Shown piece after piece: positions 32,000 through 39,871 of a stretch of DNA of 46,857 bases. The stretch covers positions 20,415 through 67,271 of the forward strand of contig JAVHYA010000017.1 of NCBI GenBank assembly GCA_031119395.1. The letters run 5' to 3'. Each line of letters opens with the position of its first letter. The stretch's first letter is position 1. This DNA comes from Pseudomonadota bacterium. Lineage in GTDB: Bacteria > Pseudomonadota > Gammaproteobacteria > Burkholderiales > Burkholderiaceae_C. The position numbers were made by a program, and so were the translations under genes. The notes below the pieces were generated by a model. That model made no database searches, was not told the origin of the DNA, and saw only the letters and a program-made list of their open reading frames with translations.

Positions 32000-33163
32000 G
32001 TGTCGCCGACAGCCATCCCATCGATCGTCGCGGCGGTCGGCTCCGCCCTCCTGCGTCACCGCCTGCATCCCGACGGCCACATGGACGCGGCCGATGCGCT
32101 CGCGTTGGGGCTGGACGTGCAATACGCCTGCTTCCATCCTGGCCGGCCGCTGCTGTACGTGCTGTGCAGCAACGGCGGGGTCGGGCGCGCCGGCGACCGC
32201 CATGCCCTGGTCGTGCTGCGCCTGGACGGCCCTCGCCTCGCCGTGATGGGCGCACCCCGGGCGCTGCCGTTCCGCCCGATCCATGCCGCGCTCGACCTGC
32301 GCGCGGGTCGGCTGCTGGTGGCCTACAACCGTCCGGCTGCGCTCACGGTGCACGCGCTCGACGAGGAAGGCATGCCGCTGTCGACGGGCGGCCCCTTCAC
32401 CGACCCGGCGGTGGTGGGGCACTTCCCGCACCAGGTGCTGCCGATGCCGGAGGGAAACGGCGTGCTGCTGGTGTGCCGCGGCGACGACCCGACGGCCGAG
32501 CAGCCCGAGAACCCCGGCTCGCTGCGCGTGCTGGCCGTCGACGCGCACCGCGCAGCCTGCACGCAGGTCGTGGCGCCCGGCGACGGTTTCGGCTTCGGGC
32601 CACGCAATGCGGTGTTCGGGCCCGACGGGACCTGGCTGCAGGTCGTGCTGGAGCGGCAGAACCGCCTGGTCACCTTCGGCCTGCACGACGGTGCGATCGA
32701 TTCGACACCGCGCTTCGAGCTCGCGCTGCTGAGCGAGCCCCAAGCCAGGCAGCGGCCGCAGCTCGCCGGTGCCATCGAGCTCGATCGGGCAGGCACGGTG
32801 GCCTATGCGGTGAACCGGTCGCATGCGTCCACCCGGGTGGACGGGCGCAAGGTGGACGCCGGCGGCGAGAACAGCGTGGTGGCCATCGCGCTGGACGCCG
32901 GGACCGGGCGGCCGCACCGCCTCCAGGTGATGCCGCTGGCGGGCCTGCATGCGCGCAGCATCGCCCTGTCGCCGGACGGACGGTGGCTGGTCGCAGCCAT
33001 CCGCGAGTCCAGCGTGCGGGCCGAGGGCCAGGGCTGGATCGACCAGCCCGCCGGCCTGCAGTGCTTCCGCGTCCAGCCGGACGGCCGGCTGGCGCTGCAC
33101 CATCACCAGGTGCTGGACGACCGCGCCGCAGCGGTGTTCTGGGCCGGCTTCGCGCCGGCGTAG
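32000..33163 (+). CDS. Beta-propeller lactonase family protein (YbhE/6-phosphogluconolactonase-like)
   Basis: 387 aa from GTG 32000; an ATG at 31895 is the alternative but would lie at the promoter. Seven-bladed propeller signatures recur: VQYACFHPGRPLLYVLCSNGG, NAVFGPDGTWLQVVLERQNRL, IELDRAGTVAYAVNRSH and HARSIALSPDGRWLVAAIRES near the C-terminus (blade repeats of x-SPDGRxL-). Pfam Lactonase members open sugar-acid or muconate-type lactones. Divergent from IclR paralog 2. Together with the SMP-30 protein and two amidohydrolases it is the fourth putative lactone hydrolase in the region. The substrate is unknown and the start is uncertain. Confidence 0.8.
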   Translation: MSPTAIPSIVAAVGSALLRHRLHPDGHMDAADALALGLDVQYACFHPGRPLLYVLCSNGGVGRAGDRHALVVLRLDGPRLAVMGAPRALPFRPIHAALDLRAGRLLVAYNRPAALTVHALDEEGMPLSTGGPFTDPAVVGHFPHQVLPMPEGNGVLLVCRGDDPTAEQPENPGSLRVLAVDAHRAACTQVVAPGDGFGFGPRNAVFGPDGTWLQVVLERQNRLVTFGLHDGAIDSTPRFELALLSEPQARQRPQLAGAIELDRAGTVAYAVNRSHASTRVDGRKVDAGGENSVVAIALDAGTGRPHRLQVMPLAGLHARSIALSPDGRWLVAAIRESSVRAEGQGWIDQPAGLQCFRVQPDGRLALHHHQVLDDRAAAVFWAGFAPA

Positions 33164-33188
33164 CCCGCCGCCGAGGAAGGCCGCGGAC

Positions 33189-34457
33189 TCAGGCGACGAC
33201 GGTGCCGCTCGCCTCGCCCAGCCCGATGCGCACCGCGCCCTCGCGCTCGCACCAGCCGCGCAGGACCAGCGTGTCACCGTCCTGCAGGAAGGTGCGCTGC
33301 TCGCCGTTGGGCAATGTGAAGGGTTGCTTGCCGCCCACGCTGAGTTCGGTGAACGAGCCGGCGGCGTCGATCGTGGGGCCCGAGAGCGTGCCCGAACCGA
33401 GCAGGTCGCCCGCCTGCAGGTTGCAGCCGTTGACGGTGTGGTGCGCCACGAGCTGCGCCGGCGTCCAGTAGGCCGCGTCCTTGAGCTTGCCGAGCGTGAG
33501 GCGCGCCGGGGGCTGGCCCTCGGCGCGCATCTTCGCGGTCTGGATCAGCACCTCCAGCGTCATGTCGATGTGCCCCTGCGCGCGGTTGTCCGCACCGTCG
33601 AGATAGGGCAGCGGCTGCGGGTCGCCTTCGGGCCGCGTGAAGGGCGCGCGGAAGGGCGCCAGGGCCTCCATGGTCACGATCCAGGGCGACACGGTGGAGC
33701 CGAAGTTCTTCGACAGGAAGGGCCCCAGCGGCTGGTATTCCCAGGCCTGGATGTCGCGCGCCGACCAGTCGTTGAAGAGGGCCACGCCGAACAGGTGCTG
33801 CTCCGCGGCGTCGATGCCCACCGGCGCCCCCAGCGCGTTGCCCTGGCCGACGAACCAGGCGAGCTCGAGCTCGTAGTCCAGCCGCTTGCAGGGGCCGAAG
33901 CTCGGCTCGGCGGCGTCGGGCGCCTTGGTCTGCCCCTGCGGGCGCTTGACCGGCGTGCCGCTCACGATGATGGAGCTGGCGCGGCCGTGGTAGCCGATGG
34001 GCACCCACTTGTAGTTGGGCAGCAGCGGGTTGTCGGGGCGGAACTGGCGACCGATGTTGGTGGCGTGGTGCACGCTGGTGTAGAAGTCGGTGTAGTCGCC
34101 GACCTTGCACGGCACGGCGAATTCGCACGCCGATTGCGCGACCAGCGCCTGGGCCCACGCAGACTCTTGCGCACTCCCGGCGGCCAGTCCGTCCGACAGC
34201 GTGCGGCGCAGTGCCTGGCGCTCGGCCACCGGCGCGGCCATGAGCGCGTTCATGTCGTCGTGGTCGATCAGGCCGGCGGCGCGCAGGTCCAGCACCTGGT
34301 CGCCGATGGCGACGCCGATGCGCAAGGCCTCCTGGCTGCCCGCCGCGCGGAAGCGTCCGAAGGGCAGGTTCTGGATCGGGAAGTCGCAGCCCGCCACGTT
34401 GGCGGAGGCGACCCAGCTCGTGCGCTTCGGGTCGTGGGTGATGTCGAGGGCGGTCAT
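33189..34457 (-). CDS. fahA: Fumarylacetoacetase
   Basis: Final enzyme of the homogentisate pathway, splitting 4-fumarylacetoacetate to fumarate and acetoacetate. 422 aa from the ATG at 34457, for which AAGGAA provides a ribosome site. N-terminal SH3-like domain (SWVASANVAGCDFPIQNLPFGRF), then the catalytic part: DFYTSVHHATNIGRQFRP with the catalytic His, YELELAWFVGQGN with metal-ligand Glu residues, NDWSARDIQAWEYQPLGPF with the metal Asp, and GSGTLSGPT. Follows a Bug gene by 20 bases in the homogentisate operon. Confidence 0.97.
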   Translation of the reverse strand: MTALDITHDPKRTSWVASANVAGCDFPIQNLPFGRFRAAGSQEALRIGVAIGDQVLDLRAAGLIDHDDMNALMAAPVAERQALRRTLSDGLAAGSAQESAWAQALVAQSACEFAVPCKVGDYTDFYTSVHHATNIGRQFRPDNPLLPNYKWVPIGYHGRASSIIVSGTPVKRPQGQTKAPDAAEPSFGPCKRLDYELELAWFVGQGNALGAPVGIDAAEQHLFGVALFNDWSARDIQAWEYQPLGPFLSKNFGSTVSPWIVTMEALAPFRAPFTRPEGDPQPLPYLDGADNRAQGHIDMTLEVLIQTAKMRAEGQPPARLTLGKLKDAAYWTPAQLVAHHTVNGCNLQAGDLLGSGTLSGPTIDAAGSFTELSVGGKQPFTLPNGEQRTFLQDGDTLVLRGWCEREGAVRIGLGEASGTVVA

Positions 34458-34477
34458 GTGTGTCGGTTTCCTTGCAT

Positions 34478-35449
34478 TCACTCGGCGGTCATGCCGGCCT
34501 GTCGCGCGACGTCGCCGAGGCGCTGGTATTCGGATCGGGTGAGCTGCGCGAGTTCTTCCGCGCTGCTGCCGCGGGGCGTGAAGCCGGCCTGCAGCAGCTT
34601 GTCCTTGATGCCGGGCTCGGCCAGGGCCTCATTGAAGGCCTGGTTGATCGTCTTCACGATGGCGGGCGGCAGATTCGCGGGGCCGTACACGCCGAACCAC
34701 GGCTCCAGCGCATAGCCCTTGAGGCCCGCCTCGGCGATGGTCGGCACCTCGGGCAGCGCAGGCGAGCGCGACGGCCCGGCCACGGCCAGCGCGCGCAGCC
34801 GGCCGGCCTGGATGTGCGGCAGCGAGGCCGGCAGGTTGTCGAACATGATGCCCACCGTGCCGCCCAGCATGTCGGTGATGGCCGGGCCGCTGCCCTTGTA
34901 GGCCACGTGCGTGAGCTGCGTGCCGGTCATCTGCGCGAACATCACGCCGGCCAGGTTCATCGAGGTGCCGGCGCCCGCGGTGGCGTAGGGCAGGCCCGGC
35001 GTCTTCTTCGCGGCGGCGACGAGCTCGGCCACGCTCTTGATGGGCGAGCTGGCCGGCACTTCGAGCACGATGGTGGAGGTGCCGAGCAGGCCGATGGCGG
35101 TGAAGTCCTTGCGCGGGTCGAAGGCCATCGACTTGTAGATGTGCGGGTTCAGCGCATTGGTCGAGATGGCACCGAAGCCGATGGTGTAGCCGTCGGCCGC
35201 TGCCTTGGCCACCGCGTCCATGCCGATGTTGCCGCCGGCGCCGCCGCGGTTCTCGATCACGACCGGCTGGCCCAGCTTCTCGCCCACGCGCTGGCCGACG
35301 GTGCGCGCCACCAGGTCGGTGGTGCCGCCCGCGGTGTAGGGCACGATGAAGCGGATGGGCTTGGTCGGGAAGTCGGCCGCGGAGGCCAGCAGCGGCGCCA
35401 CGAGCGCCAGGGCGAGCGCCGCGCGGCGCGTGGGTGTGAAGGTCGTCAT
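34478..35449 (-). CDS. Bug/TctC family receptor within the homogentisate operon
   Basis: 323 aa from the ATG at 35449, overlapping the hmgA stop by four bases. Signal peptide [20 protein letters not shown], cleavage near residue 24. Family marks are [67 protein letters not shown] and [17 protein letters not shown]. Because it is translationally coupled to hmgA and followed by fahA, its ligand is probably an aromatic acid entering this pathway, such as a hydroxyphenylacetate (inference). Confidence 0.95.
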   Translation of the reverse strand: MTTFTPTRRAALALALVAPLLASAADFPTKPIRFIVPYTAGGTTDLVARTVGQRVGEKLGQPVVIENRGGAGGNIGMDAVAKAAADGYTIGFGAISTNALNPHIYKSMAFDPRKDFTAIGLLGTSTIVLEVPASSPIKSVAELVAAAKKTPGLPYATAGAGTSMNLAGVMFAQMTGTQLTHVAYKGSGPAITDMLGGTVGIMFDNLPASLPHIQAGRLRALAVAGPSRSPALPEVPTIAEAGLKGYALEPWFGVYGPANLPPAIVKTINQAFNEALAEPGIKDKLLQAGFTPRGSSAEELAQLTRSEYQRLGDVARQAGMTAE

Positions 35450-36753
35450 GCCTGGAATTGGTCCTTGAGGCCGGCCCAGCAGTCGGCGTAGTCGGTGTCC
35501 AGCGCCGGGCTCTGCAGCGCGAAGGCGGTGGGGATGAAGCGGTAGCGGCTCTCGAACATGAAGGCCAGGGTGTTGTCGAGCTTCTGGGGCTTCAGGTCCA
35601 TGTTCGACGCCTTCTCGAAGGCCTCTTCGTCGGGGCCGTGCGGCACCATGGCGTTGTGCAGGCTGGCGCCGCCGGGCTTGAAGCCGCCGGGCTTGGCGTC
35701 GTATTCGCCGTAGACGAGGCCCATGAACTCGCTCATGAGGTTGCGGTGGTACCAGGGCGGGCGGAAGGTGTCTTCCATCACCAGCCAGCGCGGCGGGAAG
35801 ATGACGAAGTCGCAGTTGGCCGTGCCCGGCGTGTCGCTGGGCGAGGTGAGCACCGTGAAGATGGACGGGTCGGGGTGGTCGAAGCTGATCGAGCCGATGG
35901 TCATGAAGTTCTTCGTGTCGTACTTCACCGGCGCGAGGTTGCCGTGCCAGGCGACGACGTTGAAGGGCGTGTGCTTCATCGGCGCGGTCCAGAAGCGGCC
36001 GCCGAACTTCTTGACCACCTCGTAGGGCGCGCTCGCGTCCTCGAAGGCGGCCACGGGGGCGAGGAAGTCGCGCGCGTTGGCCAGGCCGTTGGAGCCGATC
36101 GGGCCCAGCTCGGGCAGGCGGAACTGCGCGCCGTAGTTCTCGCAGACGTAGCCGCGCGACGGGCCGTCGGGCACGGCCACCTTGAACAGCACGCCGCGCG
36201 GCAGCACCGCGATCTCGCCCGGTGCGACCTCGAGCACGCCCAGCTCGGTGGTGATGACCAGGCGCCCCTGCTGCGGCACGACCAGCAGTTCGCCGTCGGC
36301 GTTGACGAAGGCGCGCTTGTCCATCGACTTCGTCGCCAGGTACATCAGCGAGCCGACGCCCGTCTGCGCATCGGCATCGCCGTTGGCGGCCAGCGTGTGC
36401 ATGCCGTCGACGAAGTCGGCTTCCACGCCCGGCGCGAAGGGGATCGCGCCCCAGCGCATCGGCTCGGGCGGCAGCGCGGTGGCGCGGTCGCCGCCGGTGG
36501 TCCAGTGCGCCTGCGCATAGGGCTGGTAGCGGCCCGACACCACCGAGGGCTGGCGGCGGTACAGCCAGCTGCGGCGGTTCTCGTGGCGCGGCGCGGTGAA
36601 GGCGGTGCCCGAGACGAGCTCGGGGTAGAGGTGCAAGGGCGCGCGCTGGGGGCTGTTGCGGCCCTGCGGCAGCGCGCCGGGCACGGCCTCGGTGGCGTGC
36701 TCGTTGCCGAAGCCGCTCTGGTAGCGCAGGCCGGTCGGGGTGGAGGCGGTCAT
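35446..36753 (-). CDS. hmgA: Homogentisate 1,2-dioxygenase
   Basis: Fe(II) ring-cleaving dioxygenase converting homogentisate to maleylacetoacetate, 435 aa as usual. N-terminus [19 protein letters not shown] is a family signature. The iron-binding triad is visible in [16 protein letters not shown] (H336, E342) and [13 protein letters not shown] (H372), matching positions 335/341/371 of the human enzyme. Starts at ATG 36753. Preceded by the flavin hydroxylase and DUF2783 genes, which would supply homogentisate, and followed by a coupled Bug gene and fahA. Confidence 0.98.
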   Translation of the reverse strand: MTASTPTGLRYQSGFGNEHATEAVPGALPQGRNSPQRAPLHLYPELVSGTAFTAPRHENRRSWLYRRQPSVVSGRYQPYAQAHWTTGGDRATALPPEPMRWGAIPFAPGVEADFVDGMHTLAANGDADAQTGVGSLMYLATKSMDKRAFVNADGELLVVPQQGRLVITTELGVLEVAPGEIAVLPRGVLFKVAVPDGPSRGYVCENYGAQFRLPELGPIGSNGLANARDFLAPVAAFEDASAPYEVVKKFGGRFWTAPMKHTPFNVVAWHGNLAPVKYDTKNFMTIGSISFDHPDPSIFTVLTSPSDTPGTANCDFVIFPPRWLVMEDTFRPPWYHRNLMSEFMGLVYGEYDAKPGGFKPGGASLHNAMVPHGPDEEAFEKASNMDLKPQKLDNTLAFMFESRYRFIPTAFALQSPALDTDYADCWAGLKDQFQA

Positions 36754-36780
36754 GGGGTCCTCGTGAGACGGTGGGTTGCT

Positions 36781-36840
36781 ATGAATTCAGTAGCTGCTTG
36801 CGCCCGCCAGGCGGGCGTTTCAGGCACTTTTCTCTTGAAC
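36781..36840 (+). repeat. Dispersed repeat, family 2 copy b, overlapping the DUF2783 gene end
   Basis: GTAGCTGCTTGCGCCCGCC, GGCGGGCG and CAGGCACTTTT occur in the same order as in the reverse complement of 40739-40800. CGCCCGCC and GGCGGGCG form a perfect stem. The repeat lies between the DUF2783 gene and hmgA and encodes the last codons and stop (KSA-stop) of the DUF2783 protein. Confidence 0.8.
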
Positions 36841-37035
36841 ATCGCCGCTGGCGCGCGCGGCTGCGAGCGCTTCGCGCAGCACCGGCAACGCGCCGATGTG
36901 GTTGGCCAGCAGCAGCACCAGGCGCGCGTTGAGCGCATGGCTCTGGTCGTCGGTCAGGCCCTGGTGCGCGTCGATCAGGGCCTGGTAGAAGTCGTCGGGC
37001 GACTGCAGGTTGGGCGTGGTGACGAGGGCGCTCAT
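36820..37035 (-). CDS. DUF2783 small protein, probable hydroxylase coupling component (MhaB-like)
   Basis: 71 aa, ATG at 37035 overlapping the upstream hydroxylase stop (ATGA). Core NLQSPDDFYQALIDAHQGLT followed by DDQSHALNARLVLLLANHIG. No signal peptide or membrane segment. DUF2783 genes usually follow class A flavin hydroxylases. In Pseudomonas putida U a small coupling protein, MhaB, works with the flavoprotein MhaA to make homogentisate from 3-hydroxyphenylacetate, and the gene order here fits that. The C-terminal KSA and stop come from a dispersed repeat. Role is inferred from context. Confidence 0.85.
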   Translation of the reverse strand: MSALVTTPNLQSPDDFYQALIDAHQGLTDDQSHALNARLVLLLANHIGALPVLREALAAARASGDVQEKSA

Positions 37036-38711
37036 GCCAACACCTCCCGCACGGCGAATTCGCCCATGGCGCGGCGGCGCGCGGCGCGCAGGGCGCCCGC
37101 GCTGGGGGCGCGCCAGCGCGCGCACACATGCTGGTCGGGCCGCAGCAGGTAGGTCGTTCCGTCGCGCGCGCCATAGCGCGCGGCAGCCAGCGCGCCGCCT
37201 TCGCCGCCCGGCACGTGCACGACGTCGACCGGCGCGTCGGCCTCGGCCAGCGCCTGGAGGCTGCGCTGCGCCGCAGGTCCGTCGCCGAAGACCAGCGCCG
37301 TGAAGCGCGCCCCGTTGCAGCGGCGCAGCAGCCAGCCCGGCTGGCCCGACGCGTCGACCACCGGTGCATCGGCCGCCGCGCTGCCCGGTGCCATGGCGGG
37401 GCCGAAGTCCGCATCGGCGTCGGGCGTGTTCAGCGCCGAATCGCGCAGCACCGCCGGCACCGACAGCCGCCCGCTGTTGACCAGGGTGCGCGCGAAGGCG
37501 TGCTCGCGCGACAGGGCGAGCACGGCGTCGCGGAACACGCGGCTGACCGCACTCTTGGGCGTGATGAAGTCGGTGGCGCGGGTGGAGTGGAGGATGTTCT
37601 CGTCGGCCGCGTACTCGCGCTCGCGGCCGTAGCTGTCGATCAGCGCCTGGGCCGCCTCGCCGACGACCTCGCCGCGCACGACGGCGGCCAGCTTCCAGGC
37701 GAGGTTGTCGGCGTCCTGCACGCCCGAGTTGGCGCCGCGCGCCCCGAAGGGCGACACGCCGTGCGCCGAATCGCCGGCGAAGAGCACGCGGCCATGGCGA
37801 AAGCTCGCCATGCGCTGGCAGGCGAAGGTGTAGACGCTGGCCCACTCGATGCGAAAGCCCTGCCCCGCCTGGCCGATGCTGTCGAGCACGGCGCGCACGC
37901 GCGGCGCGATGCGCTCGCTCTGGCGTTCGGCCTGCGGGTCGGCGTCCCATCCGAGCTGGAAGTCCAGCCGCCACACGCCGCCGGCCTGGCGGTGCATGAG
38001 CACGCTCTGGCCGGGGTGGAAGGGCGGGTCGAACCAGAACCTTCTTTCGGTCGGCAGCGCATCGTCGCCGCCATCCAACCGGATGTCGGCGATGAGGAAG
38101 CGGTCGCGGAACACGCGGCCGGTCGCTTCCTGCCCAAGCATCTGCCGCATCGGCGAGCGCGAGCCGTCGCAGGCGGCGACCCAGTCGGCGGCGAGCTGGT
38201 AGTGGCCTTCCGGCGTCTCGATGGTGAGCGTTGCACCGTCCCCATCTTGCTCGATGCCGACCACCTTGTTGCACCAGCGCACGTCGATGCTCGGCAGTTC
38301 GGCGACGCGCTCGTTGAGGTAGCCCTCGACGTAGTACTGCTGCAGGTTGATGAAGGCGGGGCGTTCATGCCCCGCCTCGGGCAGCAGGTCGAAGCGATAC
38401 ACCTGCTCGCTGCCGAAGTACACCTTGCCGATGTTCCACGACACGCCGGTGTCGACCATGCGCTGGCCGCAGCCCAGGCGGTCGAAGATCTCCAGCGTGC
38501 GCTTGGCGAAGCAGATGGCGCGCGAGCCCGTGGAGAGCTGGCAGTCGTTGTCCAGCAGCAGCACGGGCACCTCGCGCTGCGCGAGGTCGATGGCGAGCGC
38601 CAGGCCCACGGGGCCGGCGCCCACGACGACGACGGGGTGGCGCGCCGGCGTGGCCGCGTCCTGGTCGGGATGGCGGCGGTAGTCGAAGCGCAGGCTCTGG
38701 TAGTCGATCAC
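37032..38711 (-). CDS. FAD-dependent aromatic hydroxylase, probable 3-hydroxyphenylacetate 6-hydroxylase flavoprotein (MhaA-like)
   Basis: 559 aa from GTG 38711, supported by GGAGA six bases upstream and by the family start VIDYQSLRFDYRRHPDQD. FAD motif VVVVGAGPVGLALAIDLAQR (GxGxxG ~31-36), DG motif WVAACDGSRSPMRQMLG, GD motif VLFAGDSAHGVSPFGARGANSGVQDADNLAWKL, and a thioredoxin-like C-terminal domain after ~400 ending in YLLRPDQHVCARW. Resembles MhpA/PheA-type phenol hydroxylases. Position directly before a DUF2783 gene and hmgA indicates that it makes homogentisate, most likely from 3-hydroxyphenylacetate. An mhpA-like role is possible but there are no mhp genes here. Confidence 0.88.
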   Translation of the reverse strand: MIDYQSLRFDYRRHPDQDAATPARHPVVVVGAGPVGLALAIDLAQREVPVLLLDNDCQLSTGSRAICFAKRTLEIFDRLGCGQRMVDTGVSWNIGKVYFGSEQVYRFDLLPEAGHERPAFINLQQYYVEGYLNERVAELPSIDVRWCNKVVGIEQDGDGATLTIETPEGHYQLAADWVAACDGSRSPMRQMLGQEATGRVFRDRFLIADIRLDGGDDALPTERRFWFDPPFHPGQSVLMHRQAGGVWRLDFQLGWDADPQAERQSERIAPRVRAVLDSIGQAGQGFRIEWASVYTFACQRMASFRHGRVLFAGDSAHGVSPFGARGANSGVQDADNLAWKLAAVVRGEVVGEAAQALIDSYGREREYAADENILHSTRATDFITPKSAVSRVFRDAVLALSREHAFARTLVNSGRLSVPAVLRDSALNTPDADADFGPAMAPGSAAADAPVVDASGQPGWLLRRCNGARFTALVFGDGPAAQRSLQALAEADAPVDVVHVPGGEGGALAAARYGARDGTTYLLRPDQHVCARWRAPSAGALRAARRRAMGEFAVREVLA

Positions 38712-38776
38712 GTGTTGTCTCCGTGCCGGTTCTTCTGTCGTGCCCCGTCCCTCTGCGGGGAGGGGAGCGCGCGGCC

Positions 38777-39739
38777 TTACTGGTTCTCCAGCGCCTTCCA
38801 CATCTCGATGTCGCGCTCGGCGGTCCACACGCGCGGGTCGGCGTACTTCGTGGCCTCGTCGTAGCAGCGCGTCACGTCGAAGGGCATGCAGTGGTCGAAG
38901 ATGACCCATTGGCCGTACTTGGGCTTGAGCTTCTCGTAGGTCTCGCGGTAGACGGTGTTGAGGTCCTTGCCGGCGCGCGCGCCGGTGCTCACGCTCGTCC
39001 ACACGTCGGCGATGAAGGCGCGCGTCTCGGCCAGGCCCTGGGCCACGTCGGCCGGCGTGGTGAGCGCGGCGCCGCGGCCGGGCACCAGCGCCTTGGGCTG
39101 CAGCGCGGCGATGTTGTCCAGCGTCTTGGGCCAGTCCTGGAAGTAGGCGTCGCCGGCATAGGGCGTGGCGCCGAACTCGACCAGGTCGCCCGAAAGCAGC
39201 GCCTTCTCGCCCGGCAGCCAGACGACCGTGTCGCCCTTGGTGTGGCCGCGGCCCAGCTGCAGCAGCTGCACCTCCAGCTTGCCCAGCCACACGGTCATCT
39301 TGCCGGTGAAGGTCATGGTGGGCCAGGTCATGCCGGGCGGCACGGTTTCCACGCCGGCGAACAGGCGCGGGAAGCGGCCGATCTCGCTGGCCTTGTCGGC
39401 CTCGCCGCGCTCGACGATGAGGTCGTAGGTGTCCTGGCTGGCCAGGATCTGCTGGGCGCCGTAGGCGCTGGCGCCCAGCACGCGCACGGCGTGGTAGTGC
39501 GTGAGCACCACGTACTTGATGGGCTTGTCGGTCACCTCGCGGATGCGGCGGATCACGTCGGCCGCCATCGCGGGCGTGGCCTGCGTGTCGGCCACCAGCA
39601 CGGCGTCGTCGCCGATCACGATGCCGGTGTTGGGATCGCCCTCGGCCGTGTAGGCCCAGGCGTGCTCGGAAATCTGGCTGAAGGTGACCTTCTTCTCTTC
39701 GAGGTCGGCCTGGCTGGCGAACGCTTTGGTCTGGCTCAT
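38777..39739 (-). CDS. Metallo-beta-lactamase-fold protein with degenerate metal site
   Basis: 320 aa from the ATG at 39739. The MBL fold is clear (DDAVLVADTQATPAMAADVIRRIREVT, KYVVLTHYHAVRVLGASAYG, LGRGHTKGDTVVWLPGEKALLSGDLVE), but the zinc motif HxHxDH is HYHAVR (81-86). The Asp is Val and the following His is Arg. The late His position reads VPGRGAA instead of PGHG. H81, H83, the GHT His and the SGD Asp remain, so at most one metal site is intact. First gene of the homogentisate operon, 65 bases before the hydroxylase. Hydrolase, mononuclear enzyme or non-catalytic protein; function unknown. Confidence 0.87.
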   Translation of the reverse strand: MSQTKAFASQADLEEKKVTFSQISEHAWAYTAEGDPNTGIVIGDDAVLVADTQATPAMAADVIRRIREVTDKPIKYVVLTHYHAVRVLGASAYGAQQILASQDTYDLIVERGEADKASEIGRFPRLFAGVETVPPGMTWPTMTFTGKMTVWLGKLEVQLLQLGRGHTKGDTVVWLPGEKALLSGDLVEFGATPYAGDAYFQDWPKTLDNIAALQPKALVPGRGAALTTPADVAQGLAETRAFIADVWTSVSTGARAGKDLNTVYRETYEKLKPKYGQWVIFDHCMPFDVTRCYDEATKYADPRVWTAERDIEMWKALENQ

Positions 39740-39786
39740 CGTGCTGTCTCCTGAAAGTCGTGGGTGTGGCTGCCGTCGGTTTCTTC

Positions 39787-39838
39787 GATTTGTTTTAGAC
39801 AAATCAATTTGCATTCGACGAATTTTCGGCAGTGTAAT
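39787..39838 (+). promoter_or_regulatory. Palindromic operators in the IclR/homogentisate-operon divergent promoter
   Basis: GATTTGT (39787-39793) and ACAAATC (39799-39805) are perfect inverted repeats around TTTAG. ATTCG-A-CGAAT (39813-39823) is a second perfect palindrome. TTGCAT (39809-39814) and TGTAAT (39833-39838), 18 bases apart, fit a promoter for the IclR gene, with the second palindrome in its spacer. On the minus strand TTCGTC and TCTAAA, 17 bases apart, overlap the first palindrome and could drive the catabolic operon. Confidence 0.7.
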
Positions 39839-39871
39839 GCGGGCAAGCCGCCGTTGTCTAATCCATTCACC

